In this document: positions 1 through 12,700 of the stretch, in pieces
Position numbering within the stretch: position 1 is the stretch's first letter
Layout of the letters: the number at the start of each line of letters is the position of its first letter
NCBI GenBank assembly: GCA_033032865.1
Contig: JAWHQI010000507.1
Location: 186,001-250,000 of the forward strand
Reading direction: 5' to 3'
Source of the DNA: Dactylorhiza incarnata
Taxonomy: Eukaryota; Streptophyta; Magnoliopsida; Asparagales; Orchidaceae
Length of the DNA: 64,000 nucleotides
Position numbers and translations under genes: made by a program
Notes under the pieces: model-generated
Databases searched by the model: none
The model's input: only the letters and a program-made list of their open reading frames with translations
Told to the model about the DNA's origin: nothing

Positions 1-606
1 CCTCTCACCACCTGGGTTGAGTTCAAGGCTCAACTCAAGAGGAGGTATGTTCCCGCCGATTTTATGCAGATTTTGTATCATAGTTATCACAATCTTAGGA
101 AAGAAAAACAAACCATCGACAAATATACAAATGAGTTCCTTGTGCTCCAGTCACGCCTAGATCTGAGGGAGGATGACCACATGGGTGTGGCCCGTTATCT
201 TAACGGGCTACGATATGCGTTACGTGACGAGTTAGAACTCCTTGACTTCCGGGACTTGGGAGAGGTCTCTAGTCGGGCTCGCCGAGTGGAAGCCCTCCAG
301 AGGAGAACATATGCTCAGAGGCCTACAGGTAGGACTCATTACACCTCTTCGTCGACGTCGACAGTTCGAACGATTCCAGAGCCGGCACCTGGTCTACCCT
401 CCACCGTTAGACCCGCGCTGCCAGCCCCTACCCATCCGGGACCCTCCTCGGTTTCCACTAGGGGGAAGGAAGCCGCCACCTCTAGGCCGGTGTTTAGATT
501 CTTCAAGTGCATGGAGCCTGGACACAAATCCTCCGAGTGTCCGAGACGACAGTTTACCGCTGTAGTAGAGGTCGACGATGGTCGAGATCCCGAATACGGG
601 ATTTAG
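1..606 (+). pseudogene. Ty3/gypsy gag remnant (capsid and damaged zinc knuckle)
   Basis: The frame opens at the window edge and runs to a TAG near 604. The first part matches the gypsy capsid region (segments like KRRYVPADF and IDKYTNEFLVL). A proline/serine-rich linker follows, then a nucleocapsid knuckle reading FFKCMEPGHKSSEC. Cys-Cys-His-Cys knuckles of this type normally start CxxC; here the first cysteine is phenylalanine, so the knuckle is damaged. Shadow frames on both strands are not separate genes. Confidence 0.88.
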
Positions 607-741
607 GAGAGTGACCTTGTTAGAGATTCGGAGATCCCGCCTGAGCGCGAGTATGAGGTTGAGGGCGAGCAGCCGGAGCAGTTGGTCTGCGTTCTACAAC
701 ATAGCCTATTGACTCCATGAGTCGCTTCTGATGATGCCTGG

Positions 742-1387
742 TTGAGGCATAATATTTTCCGTACTACCGCCCACATCCGAGAGCATTTTTGTTCTATGAT
801 CATAGACAACGGAAGCATGGAAAAAATCGTTTCCCAGCGCATGGTGGAGAAACTAAACCTCAAGTCCCCAAAGCTTAATCGATCTTATGATTTATCCTGG
901 GTGACTAGCGGCACCACGATGGTTATCTCCCAGTGGTGCCTCGTAGAGTTCGCTATTGGGCCTGCCTACTCTGACTCGGTATGGTGCGACGTCGCTCCTC
1001 TGGATGTATGTCATGTATTATTAGGACGACCGTGGCAGTATGAGACTTGTTACTCATGATGGGCGTAGGAACTCCTACTCCTTCGAGCACCGCGGTCGCA
1101 CGGTAGTTTTTCTTCCCCAGAAGAACAGTCTCGCACCTCAACGGTTAGCACCTCCTATGCCACCCCCCACCGATCCTCCTCGTTCCACACTCACTACGGT
1201 GTCTTATCCTTCCGCCAACATGCTGCTGACGGAGAGACAGTTCTGCCGAGAGATGAGAGAGGGCGCCATCACGTATATTCTAGTTGGCATGGAGTTTCCC
1301 ACCACCACTCTGGAGATTCTTGCTGCGGTCCGACCGTTGGTCACAGAGTTTGGTGACATCACTCCTGATGAGCTAGCGGCCCAGTGA
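742..1387 (+). pseudogene. Ty3/gypsy aspartic protease remnant and linker
   Basis: A retropepsin-like segment contains IIDNGS where an active enzyme has the catalytic D-[ST]-G triad, followed by a conserved hydrophobic stretch ending LLGRPWQYE. A frameshift near 1045 moves the frame into the usual linker region (HDGRRNSYSFEHRG). A TGA near 1385 and a TAG near 1497 interrupt the link to the polymerase. Loss of the catalytic glycine context and the frame breaks mean this could not act. Confidence 0.8.
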
Positions 1388-1501
1388 CCTCCGCTTAGGG
1401 ACATTCAGCACTGCATTGACTTGATCCCTGGAGCGAGCCTACCGCATTTACCCCATTATCGCATGAGCCCGAAGGAACACAGGGAGCTTAAGAAATAGGT
1501 A

Positions 1502-2093
1502 TCCGAGCTTCTCCAGAGGAGTCATGTGCAGGAGAGTCTTAGCCCCTACGCTGTTCCGGCCCTTCTTGTCCCCAAGAAGGACGAGACATGGCGTATGTGT
1601 GTTGATAGCCGCGCTATCAACATGATCACTATCAAGTATCGATTTCCGATCCCCCGATTGGATGACATGCTTGATATGTTGAGCGAAGCGAATTTTTTTT
1701 CGAAGATCGATCTCAGAAGTGGCTACCATCAGATCCGGATCCGACCCGACGATGAATGGAAAACCGCTTTCAAGACTATACGAGTGGTTGGTCATGCCCT
1801 TCAGCTTGTCCAATGCACCGAGTACTTTTATGAGACTGATGAACCAAGTTCTTAGACCCCTGATAGGGACTTGTGTCATCGTCTATTTTGATGATATTCT
1901 CAGCCATAGCCTCGATCCTGACCAACACCTTAGACATCTTCGTCAGGTCCTTCAGATATTGAGAGAGAATCGACTGATTATCAACCTTAAGAAGTGCACC
2001 TTTATGACTAGTAGTCTTACCTTCTTAGGGTACATTGTCTCTTCTGAAGGGATTAAAGTGGATCAGGAGAAGGTCCAAGCGATAGAGTCCTGA
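1502..2093 (+). pseudogene. Ty3/gypsy reverse transcriptase remnant
   Basis: Two overlapping frames together carry the reverse transcriptase core: [25 protein letters not shown], then after a break near 1775, [14 protein letters not shown] and the catalytic box VYFDDIL near 1881-1898. The break looks like a small deletion between the palm motifs, because a few residues normally found before the LVMPFG motif are missing. The thumb region (CTFMTSSLTFLGYIVS) is recognisable before a TGA at about 2091. Confidence 0.9.
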
Positions 2094-2700
2094 CCCACCC
2101 CCAGGAACTTCACCGAGGCATGCGGGTTCCATGGTTTAACATCATTTTATCGTCGTTTCATACGCAATTTTAGCACCCACATAGCACCCATCACTGATTT
2201 CCTCCGAAAAGGGCTATTCACTTGGACAGTTGAGGCGGAGCAGGCATTCCTCCTCATGAAGGAGAAAATGTCTAGTGCTCCTGTTTTAGCACTTCCAATT
2301 TTGAGAAGGTTTTTGAGGTAGACTGCGATGCATCTCATGTTGGTATTGGGGCTGTGCTGAGCCAAGAGGGTTGACCCGTCGCATTTTACAGTGAGAAATT
2401 GAACGATGCGAAGACCAGATATTCGACTTATGTTATTGAGTTTTTTGCCATCGTCCAGGCCCTTCGACACTGGCGTCACTATTTGATTTAGCACGAGTTT
2501 GTGCTGAACACGGATCACGAGGCGTTGCGCCACCTGAACTCCCAAAAGGAGGCCAGACGCCATGCTAAGTGGGCCGCCTTTCTGCAGGAGTACACTTTTC
2601 ATATTAGGCACAAGCCCGAAGTTGCCAATAGAGTGGCCGACGCCCTTAGCCGTCGCGCGCATCTTTTAGTGACTCTACAACCTAGGCTGACCGACTTAGA
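2094..2700 (+). pseudogene. Ty3/gypsy connection domain and RNase H remnant
   Basis: The RNase H domain is readable in pieces: [16 protein letters not shown] with the first catalytic Asp, KTRYSTYVIEFFAIVQALRHWRHYL, and NTDHEALRHL with a later Asp, then the tail RVADALSRR. TGA near 2371 and TAG near 2490 interrupt it, and one more frame change is needed near 2300. This matches the standard gypsy order after the polymerase. Confidence 0.85.
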
Positions 2701-2837
2701 CTCCCGGAAAGACATGTATGCTACTGACCCCGATTTCAGTGAGGTGTGGGCAGAATGTAAGTTACATGGGGCGGATGCAATGAGACACTTCTGTGTTAGC
2801 GAGGGTTACTTATTTAGGGGCACTAGGCTGTGAATTT

Positions 2838-3024
2838 GCCAGGGACAGTTACGAGAGACCTTACTTTCCGAGTTGCACTTATCTCAGCTAGGCGGACACG
2901 TAGGGCAAGCTAAGATGTTAGATCTAGCGACTACACACTATTATTGGCCTCGTATGAGGCAAGATATTGTCACCCTCGTCCGCACCTATCACAACTGCCA
3001 GTTATACAAGGGACAGACAATTTT
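2838..3024 (+). pseudogene. Ty3/gypsy integrase zinc-binding remnant
   Basis: The segment beginning SELHLSQLGGHVGQAKM and continuing through YYWPRMRQDI to a CQLYKGQ motif is the HHCC zinc-binding part of gypsy integrase, with histidine and cysteine positions only partly kept. No core domain follows. The sequence changes to AT-rich non-coding DNA at about 3024, marking the truncation. Confidence 0.82.
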
Positions 3025-3655
3025 AAAACCTATCTTGTTTATGATTATTTATTGAAATATGGACCCATGGTGCAATTTTAAAACCTATTTTGTTCATGAT
3101 TATCCACATGCGGTAGTAAATTGTTTGAAAAAAAGACCCTAATAATTATTTGAGCAGATTCTTATTTCCTAATATGAAATAAATTTAACTTAATTAAAAA
3201 ATACATTTAATCATTTTCCACAATTGGTTAATGATTTATTTACTTACATAAATCAACCTAATAATTACCATCAAAATTATTACATATTTACATGTGCACA
3301 TAATTATTCCATGCATCAATCTTTCTCTGATCTCTTTCTTCCAAAGGAAGTGGCATTTACGCCCACTTTGTAAGTGAGTGGGATGAGGGAGCTTAGCAAT
3401 GGGAGTAACTCACATTCAAGTTAACTAATAGTCTAAAATACTAGGGAGGAAATTTTCATTTTGGCTGGGATAGTCATCATGTCCATCATACTTAACAGAA
3501 ATCAGGTGAAGTTTGGTTGTTGTTTGCAATCTGTGTCCCAATCAAGCATTACAATCCAAATTATTTATAACTGTATAATCCATCCTTGGTTCTTGTTAAG
3601 TTTTTTTAATTAACATCTATAATTTTGTGATATGGCTAATATTAAACTATTTCAG
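3018..3655. other. AT-rich non-coding stretch between gypsy fragment and first BRCT exon
   Basis: I see no gene here. A roughly 30-bp direct repeat (AAAACCTAT followed by TTGTT and ATGATTAT) occurs at about 3020-3050 and 3076-3106, right at the end of the gypsy fragment. The last part ends in a pyrimidine-rich tract and TTCAG, which is the acceptor of the first visible BRCT exon. No candidate for the missing upstream exon was found. Confidence 0.6.
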
Positions 3656-3745
3656 TACCGGTCAGAGCTTGTGGATGGAGGGGGGGTTGATGTTGGACGG
3701 TATGATTCCAGTTGCACCCATGTGATTGTTTCTGGCCGTGTCTTT
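3656..3745 (+). CDS. BRCT gene, first visible exon (BRCT 1, N-terminal half)
   Basis: Ninety bases, thirty codons, opening after TTCAG and closing before GTAAGT. It encodes the segment from YRSEL through GGGVDVGRYDSSCTHVIV, which holds the glycine turn and second strand of a BRCT fold. Phase 0 at both ends. An earlier exon with the first strand must exist upstream but is not in this window or is not recognisable. Confidence 0.87.
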
Positions 3746-6700
3746 GTAAGTATCACTTTTATAATTATTTCTCCTTCTTCCATTATCTTTCTCAACCTGA
3801 TTACATGGCGTTCGATAATACATCCGGTTGATTATCTTAAGACTATGGTTGCATATATGTTTGGATTAGGATGAGCCCATTTGTGTAGCAGCAAGGAATG
3901 ACAGGAAAATACTGGTTACAGAATTGTGGATTGATGACAGTTTGGACTTTGGGATGCCTGCAGATTCTACGAAGGTCTCTATTTGTTTTCTTTTGTAATT
4001 TGTTTTTGTTGGAACATCTTAGAATTGTGGATTGATAACCTTATTTGTCCCCTTTGCATTGTGCAGGTTTTCTACAGACCTGTTAGAGATTTAAGTGGGA
4101 TTCCGGGCAGCAAGTCGTTACACATTTGTTTGACAGGGTATCAGAGGCAAGAACGGGATGATATCATGGTATGCATGATACTTTTACTTTAATGTTGTTC
4201 AGTAGATATAAAATTAGATAAAACTATGGTTCCTGATATATATGTTTTCTTCACTCTAGGAACATTCTAAAGATATTTCATCACAGTGCTTTTGTTTGAG
4301 TGGTATCATTTCACTGAAACTTCTTTTTTCTAGCTGCTTTTTAGTGCATTGTATGTGGGAGCAGAGAGATATATTGATTTTTCTTTTTAGTAGTTACTCA
4401 TATTGAAGATTTTTTTTGAGATTTTTTCTACCGACTATTTTGTAATTTCTTTGCCCAACTTATGCATCTTGGGGCCTGTATGACTTACCACCATTACTTA
4501 TGCATCTTGGGGCCTGTATGACTTACCACCATTACTTCTGCATTGCCTGAGTTGTTCACCCCTTTCTTCTTTCAAGAGGATTTATTGTTTCTTTTATGAT
4601 GCCTACTTTTTCTTTATTTCCTTGCCTGGCTTATGCGCCTTAGAACGGACTTGTGGGTCTTGCAACCTTTGAGTCTGGTGAGCCTTGAGCCTTAGGCGGA
4701 CCTGAGGCCCGCCTTTAACAACATAGGATGCATCCTAGATGCCTGTCAATTGAAGTGTCTGATTAGATGTTACGGTCGCGGTACATAATATTAGAAGACA
4801 GATTTAAACTACAAAATCACTTAAAGATCAAATCAACACAAATAATGGAAAAAATGTAATTAATAAATTAAATTTGTAGTAAAATTAATCAGAAGTCCGG
4901 AAAATACATAACTTTAATAGAATATTTATATGCAAAGATAATCATACCCTCAAATTCTATCTGAAGTAGTAGCTGAGTCAGCCCAAGTAGCAGCGGAGAA
5001 CATGTAACATAGATGAAATATACAGGTGGAAGGATGAACCGTGGAAAGGATGAAGGGAGAAGCACTCAGATGAAGAATAAAGGATCAAAAAATATGGCTG
5101 CCAACATGACAACAACCACAAGAAAAAATATTTCTGAACTCTTTGTCAAAACTCATTTTGATTTCCAGTTGTGTTATATTATAACAGGCAAAACTAGTCC
5201 CTCAGCCACAACAATACCCTATATGATAGGGAGCAAAATTACAGCTAGAGATCCCGTCTAACTCAAAATTGCCAACCGACTAAGATAATTTCACTGAGTC
5301 ATCTCTAGGGATAGGAGTTTAGAATCACTACCTTGTTGTATTCTATACTTCCTGGCCTCATGAGTTACGAATATTTCTATTAGAAAATTATTTCTCTTGA
5401 TTTATAATGTTTTGGAATGTTTTCTTTAAAAATTCTAGAGTACAACAAGTTTATGTATGTTACTTGATTATGTGCATTTTTACTGTTAAAAATTGTCATG
5501 ATTTTCTTATTACTTTTTCATGCTAGCCTTAAACTAATTCTGACATGCTTAATTTTATTATTTTGATTTGTAGAGAATGGTTTCTTTGATGGGAGGACGT
5601 TTTTCAAAGCCTTTGATAGCAAACCAAGTTACTCATCTCATTTGCTATAAGTTTGAAGGTATTCAACCTTTCTTCTAGTAGAATGCTATTTATTCAAGTT
5701 CAACCTTATTAAGTAGAAAACAATGGAATGTCTCTCTGCATCTTTTATGAGTAGGTATGGTTTTTCAAGCTTTAGTCCTTATGATGGGGTATGGACCGTA
5801 TGGTTACCAACCTAATTTTTTTTATCAGATTGAAAAAATGAGGTTCTTTCAGTTTCTAGAATCAATGATGCGCAAGTCAACTCATGTTTTACCTATATTC
5901 TCAATGTGAACAACTTCACTTTTGACCCACATTTGAGATTGACCCTGACGCTATATCCTGCAATTGTTTCATCAGAGATTGATTCCACTTTATTCGTTGG
6001 ACTCTGCAATGTTATCCACTGTTGCTACATTTGTTTTAAATTGATCCAAAACTAACTCCTTATCATTATGATGAAGTCCCTAGTAAAGACAATTTATCTG
6101 AAAGGATTAGAGGCTTGCTAAATCTCTTAGTCAAATAAAAGTACCTTGATGCATTCTCCTTGTTTAATTGCACGAGGATTGATGTTTTTGACCTTATGAT
6201 TGCTACAAACAACAAATCAGAATTTATAAAAGGCATCATTTTGTTATGGGTCAACATGTAGAACGTTGGTGACTTCGCTGGAGGGTTGCCGGAGGTGGAG
6301 AGACAGATGAAGAGGATACTATGGAGCCGGAACTGCACCTGCCTTAGCAGGGTGTGCTCAAGAGAGCTACCAAAATCTCTTACAAGCGGACAAGGAGAAT
6401 ATATTAATTCCTGCATGCCATATCACTAGCCCTAAGGGCCTTTAAATAAGCATATATGACTCCACTCTCTTAATGAATCCTACCATCCAACTACCTCCTA
6501 ATAAAGCACAATTAAAAGATAAAAACAATATTTCTCGATGTCTCGACAATAAAAAACAATTAATAAAAGCAACTTTATAATCATGCCCGAGGCCCATAAC
6601 ATCTGTGGACCCATAGGATATTTATAGCAGACAAAGCAAGCCTTTGCCATTTTATTTCTTTCATTGTGTGGCCATCGCATCTGTCTCGGTAATTGCGGTG

Positions 6701-9700
6701 ATAAAAATAATCAACCTTCTTTGAGAATTTGTGAATTAAATTCAAAAATGTACTCATTAAAGTTTTGCACATCTCTAAGATTTAGTCCCCAAGTAACGAC
6801 ATGTCCAAGGAACTTTATGTTGCACTCTTGCATCAAATATCCTTGACATTACCTCAGACCATGTCTTTTCTTCCACCGATTCTCTATGTAACCCATAAGA
6901 TATAATCAATTGTGAATATTCCGCTTAAATTGTGCTCAATTACCTCTTAGTACCGAGCCCTTTCATGCGAGTATTTCACTTTGACAAGGCATGCTGACTA
7001 AGCTTTAATTGGGCAAATAAAACTTCATAACGAGTGGCATATCTGTATAATCTGAAATGTCTAATATTGGTCAATCCATACCTTTAATGTTTTTGATTGC
7101 TTCGTCATAATTGAGGGGTTTGTACCTTTGCTACCACCTTCAAAGCCTTAGTTGTATTTCCAATGTGTGTTTAACAATCACTTCCTTTTCTTCATCTCCA
7201 CCCAGAAAGTGTGTTCTGGAGCCAGGTGTAGGGTTTGAAGTTGCATCTTTATCCACTCCATATCATCCACTTTCTCCATCATGACGTCCACCTTTTCTTT
7301 TTAATCTTTTGATTGTCAATTCTTCCTATTTTTTCCATTTAGTTTTCTATGAAAATCCAAAACATTAAGCAGACCACCAAGATTTATAACATGTATTTGT
7401 ATGTGCATAAATGATCGTGGCTCTGATACCAAGTTGATGTGATACTAACATACTATTGTTTTTGGAAAAGCCAACTATAAGAGGATATGATGGATAGAAA
7501 ATGAATTTGATGTAACCTAAATTTCAAAACCAATGTGGACGTTGTGGGTTCCACGTCAAGAATCTTTTAGGCCTTCATTCTTAGAATAAATGAGTATTCT
7601 TGAAGTTAATAATCAATTGTTGACGGTGACAATTTCATGCACTTACAGTTCGTAAATCTTAGGACAGACCAATAAATTCACAGACGAATTTGCATAAAAT
7701 CACTTAATGACAAATAACAGTAATCAAGATGAAGTAAGGAGTTCCATGCAAGCTCAGGATTATTTATGAGAACGAACAAAAATACTTCAAAAATGTTTAG
7801 GCGGGTATTGGTTTTGGGGGAGAAAACCCATGGTTTTCAGATTAGGCTAAAATCCAAAGCCACGAAAACATACCCTTCCCCTCGGTTTTGCGCGGAATTG
7901 ACAAAGACACAACCCTTATCTCTCGCAAGCTTGCTTGTTCTCCTCTACCAGCATTGATACTCCTCCAACGTTCGTTCTCCTCCACCGGCGACGAAGGCAG
8001 ACCAATCTTCCTCCTCCGGCGGCGACGAAGACCGACCGCTCTTCCTCCTTCACTGGCGACGAAGGCCGACCGCTCTTCCTCCTCCAACGCCCAGCGGCGA
8101 CGAAGGCCGACTGCTCTTCCTCCTCAACCGGCGATGAAGTCCGACCGCTCCTCCTCCTCCAGCGGCGACAAATTAAGCCCCTATGGATCTGTCTTCCTCC
8201 TCCACTAGTGGCGACCAAGATTGATCTCCATTCCTCCTACATCGACGATGATGGCCGACCGCTCTTCCTCTTCCAACGGCGACAAAGGCCTATATTTTTC
8301 CTCGTACATGTAGCTTCTTCTTCTTTTGTTTTTCTTCTTCCTCCTCCATTAGCAAGATGCATAAAAATTGAATGAAAGTTTTTATTTATTTTGATTTTCT
8401 ATCCTTTTATCTTTCGTTATAATGTTTAGTTATACAATCAATTGAGTTCTTGAATGTCATGATCTCAATGCTTACAGGGTTTGTTTCGACCAGGTTGGCA
8501 ATCCTACATTATCTGGATACGTTGAGGAGATATAGTGTTTGGACCTTACATGGTGCACTTCTTTGTTAATAGAATGTTAAGGGTGCACTTCTTTGTTCAT
8601 TATTTAATAGAATGGAGATGAATACAGATGGGAGTACATCAAAGAGCATTTGGATTAACAACATTTGTTTAACAATATTTGTTAAATTGGTATGATAAAT
8701 AGTTTGATTAACAATATTTGTTATCCCATCAATTTGAGGATGTTAGACCCTTGAGAATTTGTTGTCCCATTAGTTTGATTAATCTCATTTGGTGTTCTTA
8801 GGTTCAATTAATATAGATTCAACCTTCAATTTCTTCAATAATAACATCCTTCGATATCTTTCTTTATTATATTTCTTTGTTATCAATCTGTGTCTGCTAA
8901 AGCCAATTCCAGAAAGCCAATTCTATCCTGCAGCCGAATAGCTTTTATGTCCTAAAGCCAATTATGTTGACTGAATTCCATCCTGCAGCCGAACAACAGA
9001 ATTGGTTTTCTGCATAAAGCCAATTCCTGCAGATATTGGTTTTCTGACCAAAGCCAATGCCAGAAAGCCAATTCCTGCGCGCCGAATGGGCCCTTAATGT
9101 TTTTGATTGCTTCGTCATAATTGAGGGGTTTGTACCTTTGCTACCACCTTCAAAGGCTTAGTTGTATTTCCAATGTGTGCGTTTAACAATCACTTCTGAA
9201 AGTATCTAGTTGCGGCCTAAATCACATAGAGGGGGGGGGGGGGGGGGTGAATATGTGGTTGCTTGCTTGTGTATTATATTTGTACAATGAATTAAAACTT
9301 GTATAAGTTTATTGCCTACACTACATTTGAATTGCACTTATGAAATTTAGAAAAGTGGTTAAGTTTAAAAAATTGGGTTTGCAAAACAAGTGTATTCAGA
9401 GAATGTTGTCTCATAAATATGAACAAAAAATTATATATGTAGACAAATATAACTCCACCAAGCACTACTTGAACCTCCTGATAAGTCTTCATAAGCATTG
9501 TCAGGTTGAGCACCTTGGAAAGAATAGTAAAGTGTCTTGTGCAAACCTTTGTTACTACACCACTTTGTTAAAAACTATGTGCATTAAAAGTGTGTGAAAG
9601 TTGATATACTTGTGTTTTATTGTGCACTTTACTTTACATGTCTTATATTTTGTTGATTTAAATCAATTGTTAACATTGCCCAAAATACACTTATGTGCAC

Positions 9701-12700
9701 ATCATTATTTTTCATAACACTTCTTCTCATGAGTATTGGATTCTAATGCTTTATCTATACTACTCTTTATATAAGAAATGCATTAGATAACCTAGCATGA
9801 TCTCTACAATGTTTTGTTAACTCTTGAACTTAAAATTAAGTAACATTATAGTATAATCTCTCTTTGATATGTTCATTTCATGTTTGATATCTTTATGAAA
9901 AACTTTGAGATTTCAAAAAGATTAAAACATCTTTCAATTTTGAACTAAAACTCATATTTTTACTTATGTTTTTCATGCTTACAAAAAGATGTCTCTTATA
10001 ATCTTCCGCTTGTTTAAAACTCTTATCTATTTATTTGAAATCTCTTCAATATTATGCTTAAACTCTTTATCATTTCATATATTATAAAAGCTCGATCATG
10101 ATTTATAACTATCTTAAAGAATGCCTCCTTACTACCCTCACCCTACCTTCTTTTGATAATACCAAAAGAGGGAGATTAATTGAAGAAATCTATATAGGAG
10201 AAATATAGAAGAATAAAGGGAGACTAATTCATGTAATCTATCATTTAGGGAGAGTAAAACATAAATTGCATTTATGTAGGGAGTATGCACATTATCATGC
10301 TTATCATATACTATAGTTGCACTATTATCTTGCTTATCATATACTATAAACACTATTGTTGATTTCTTGCTAAGAGGATTTGTTATTATCAAAAGGGGGG
10401 AGATTGTTGGACATGTGTGTCACATCCCTTTGTTTGAGAATAACAAATCCCAAATTGTATTTGATCTTGCTTGTCGTGTGTTTATAGTGTGCAGGAACTA
10501 TACGTGCAATACTCCACAGGTAGAAAGCAGCTGAATTCAAACATCTGGAAGAATGCACTACCGCCAGCGTTAGGGCTACCGCCAAGCGCTAGCTCAGGTT
10601 TCGTTCGACGAAAATTTCGTTCGACGAAAATTCCGTTCAACGAATTTGCCTGCGTTAGACGAAAATTTCGTTCGACGAAATTGTTCCATTCGACGAAAGT
10701 CCCCTCCACACGAACGCTACCGCCAGCGCTAGCGCTACCGCCTGGCGCTATTTCAAGTTCGTGCACAGCGCCACGCCGCCGACGGTTTCGCAACCGCTCC
10801 ACACGAACGCTACCGCATGCGCTATCTTCAAGATCTATAAATTGATGGGCTCTCTCTCGTTTTGAGCTAATCCATCCCAGAGAGATTGCAAGTGCCACAA
10901 CTCTATTGCTGTTATTCTGCCGAAGATGGATCTCCCACTAAAAGCTTAAGGAGAATTCTGGAGGAGGACAACGTCACGCTACATTCGAAGGACGATCGCT
11001 TCAACCTCGCTTATGTTGGATCTTACGACGCCCTTAGAGGCGGGGGGGGGGGGGGGGGAGAATAAGGGAATAAAAATCTTTTTATAATTTTATGGAAATT
11101 ACTAAATTGTTTAAAGTAATATTAGAACACAAAATAACAATTTAGCTAAAGGAAGAAAATATCATAATTTGCAAGTTTAGGATTTAGAAACAAGTGCTAA
11201 ATTGTTATATGATGAAATAGATTAAGATAAACAATTTAGACAAAGTGATTTGAATTGAAAGCTTTGTAACCAATATTTTAGAGATAACGCCAAAAGTGAG
11301 AAATCAAGTAAACACAAATAGAGACATGATTGTATTTATATAAAAATGGTGTTTACATAAATTTGATCTCTATATCGCTAGAAATCGGAGGCGCACAAAT
11401 GAAAATATCTTTTCCTTTTCTATACCGACTCGTATCCCCACGAACCGGTTGACTTTAGCCTATCCTTCCCCGGATAAGGCCTCAAGCCGCTCTAGCCAAT
11501 CCTTCCCCGGATATGACCTTGAGCCCCCTAGATCTAATCACCTAGAACTAGTCGCCAACACAAGGCGAATTTCCCCCTAAGTCCTACCCAGACCTAGTCG
11601 CCAACACAAGACGAATTCTCTAAACGGTTACAAAAAGTATGGAATGGAAATAATGAAAACAATAATAAAAACTCTCTATATGAGATCTTCTGAAGTTGGA
11701 GATGAAGGATCGCTGTAGTATGAGCGAGGTCGAAGCGATCGTCCTTCGGATGTAGCGTGACGTAGTCCTCCTCCAGAATTCTCCTTAAGCTTTTTGCGGG
11801 AGATCCATCTTCGGCAGCATAACAGCACTGGAATTGTGGTACAAGCAACCTCTCTGGGATAGATTGTCAAAATGATCGAAATTGGCTCATTTTATAGAAC
11901 TTGGAGCTAGCGCCTGCGGTAGTGGCTAGCGTCTGCGGTAGCGTTCGTGTGGAGCGGTTGCGAAACCGTCGGCGGCGTGGCTCTGTGCACGAACTTGAGA
12001 TAGCGCAAGACGGCAGCGCTAGCGCTGGCGGTAGCGAAAACTGTCGGTGGCGTGGCAGAACGAACTTTCGTCGGTCGGAGCTTCAAGTTCGTCGAACGGA
12101 CATTTCGTCGAACGGAGCCAAATTCGTCGAACGAAATTTCGTCGAACGCAGCTTGAATTTTGTCGGACGGCTAGCGCCTGGCGGTAGCGTTAGCGCCGGC
12201 GGTAGCGCTGCTCCTTTCAAAAGTTTGATTCCATGCTGCCTTCTACCTGTGGAGTATTGCACCTATAGTTCCTGCACACTATAAACACACTACAAGCAAT
12301 ATCAAATACAATATGAGATTTGTTATTCTCAAACAAAGGGATGTGACACACATGTCCAACAATCTTTCCCTTTTGATAATAACAAATCCACTTAGCAAGA
12401 AATCAACAATAGTGTTTATAGTAAATGATAAGCAAAATGATAGTGCAACTATAGTATATGATAAGCATGATAATGTGCATACTCCCCCTATCTTAATGCT
12501 TCCCCCACATAAGTGCAATTTATGTTTTACTCCTCCTAAATTATAGATTACATGAATTATTCTCCCCTTAATCTTCTATATTTCTATATAGATTTCTTCA
12601 ATTAATCTCCCCCTTTTGGTATTATCAAAAGAAGGCGGGGTGAGGGTAGTAAGGATGCATTTCTTATAAATGATAAAGCATGATTGAGCTTTTGTAACAA

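Larger units (their letters stand above)
1..3024 (+). mobile_element. Decayed Ty3/gypsy retrotransposon, gag to start of integrase
   Basis: Gag, protease, reverse transcriptase, RNase H and the integrase zinc-binding region follow one another in the usual gypsy order, but frameshifts and stops break the reading frame many times. The left end runs off the window. On the right the similarity ends abruptly within the integrase N-terminal region; the integrase core and 3' LTR are absent. A dead, truncated copy. It lies upstream of the first visible BRCT exon and may sit in an earlier intron of that gene. Confidence 0.93.

Noticed and set aside
3480..3540. Candidate for the missing first BRCT exon (open segment VKFGCCLQSVSQ)
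   Set aside because: Only the first residues resemble the expected first strand, and no donor site in the needed phase follows.
5013..5261. Plus-strand frame of 82 codons in a BRCT intron
   Set aside because: No similarity recognised and no splice sites linking it to the BRCT exons.
7842..8375. Long open frames on both strands, proline/serine/arginine-rich
   Set aside because: Caused by a GC-rich minisatellite whose unit lacks stops; frames on opposite strands are equally open.
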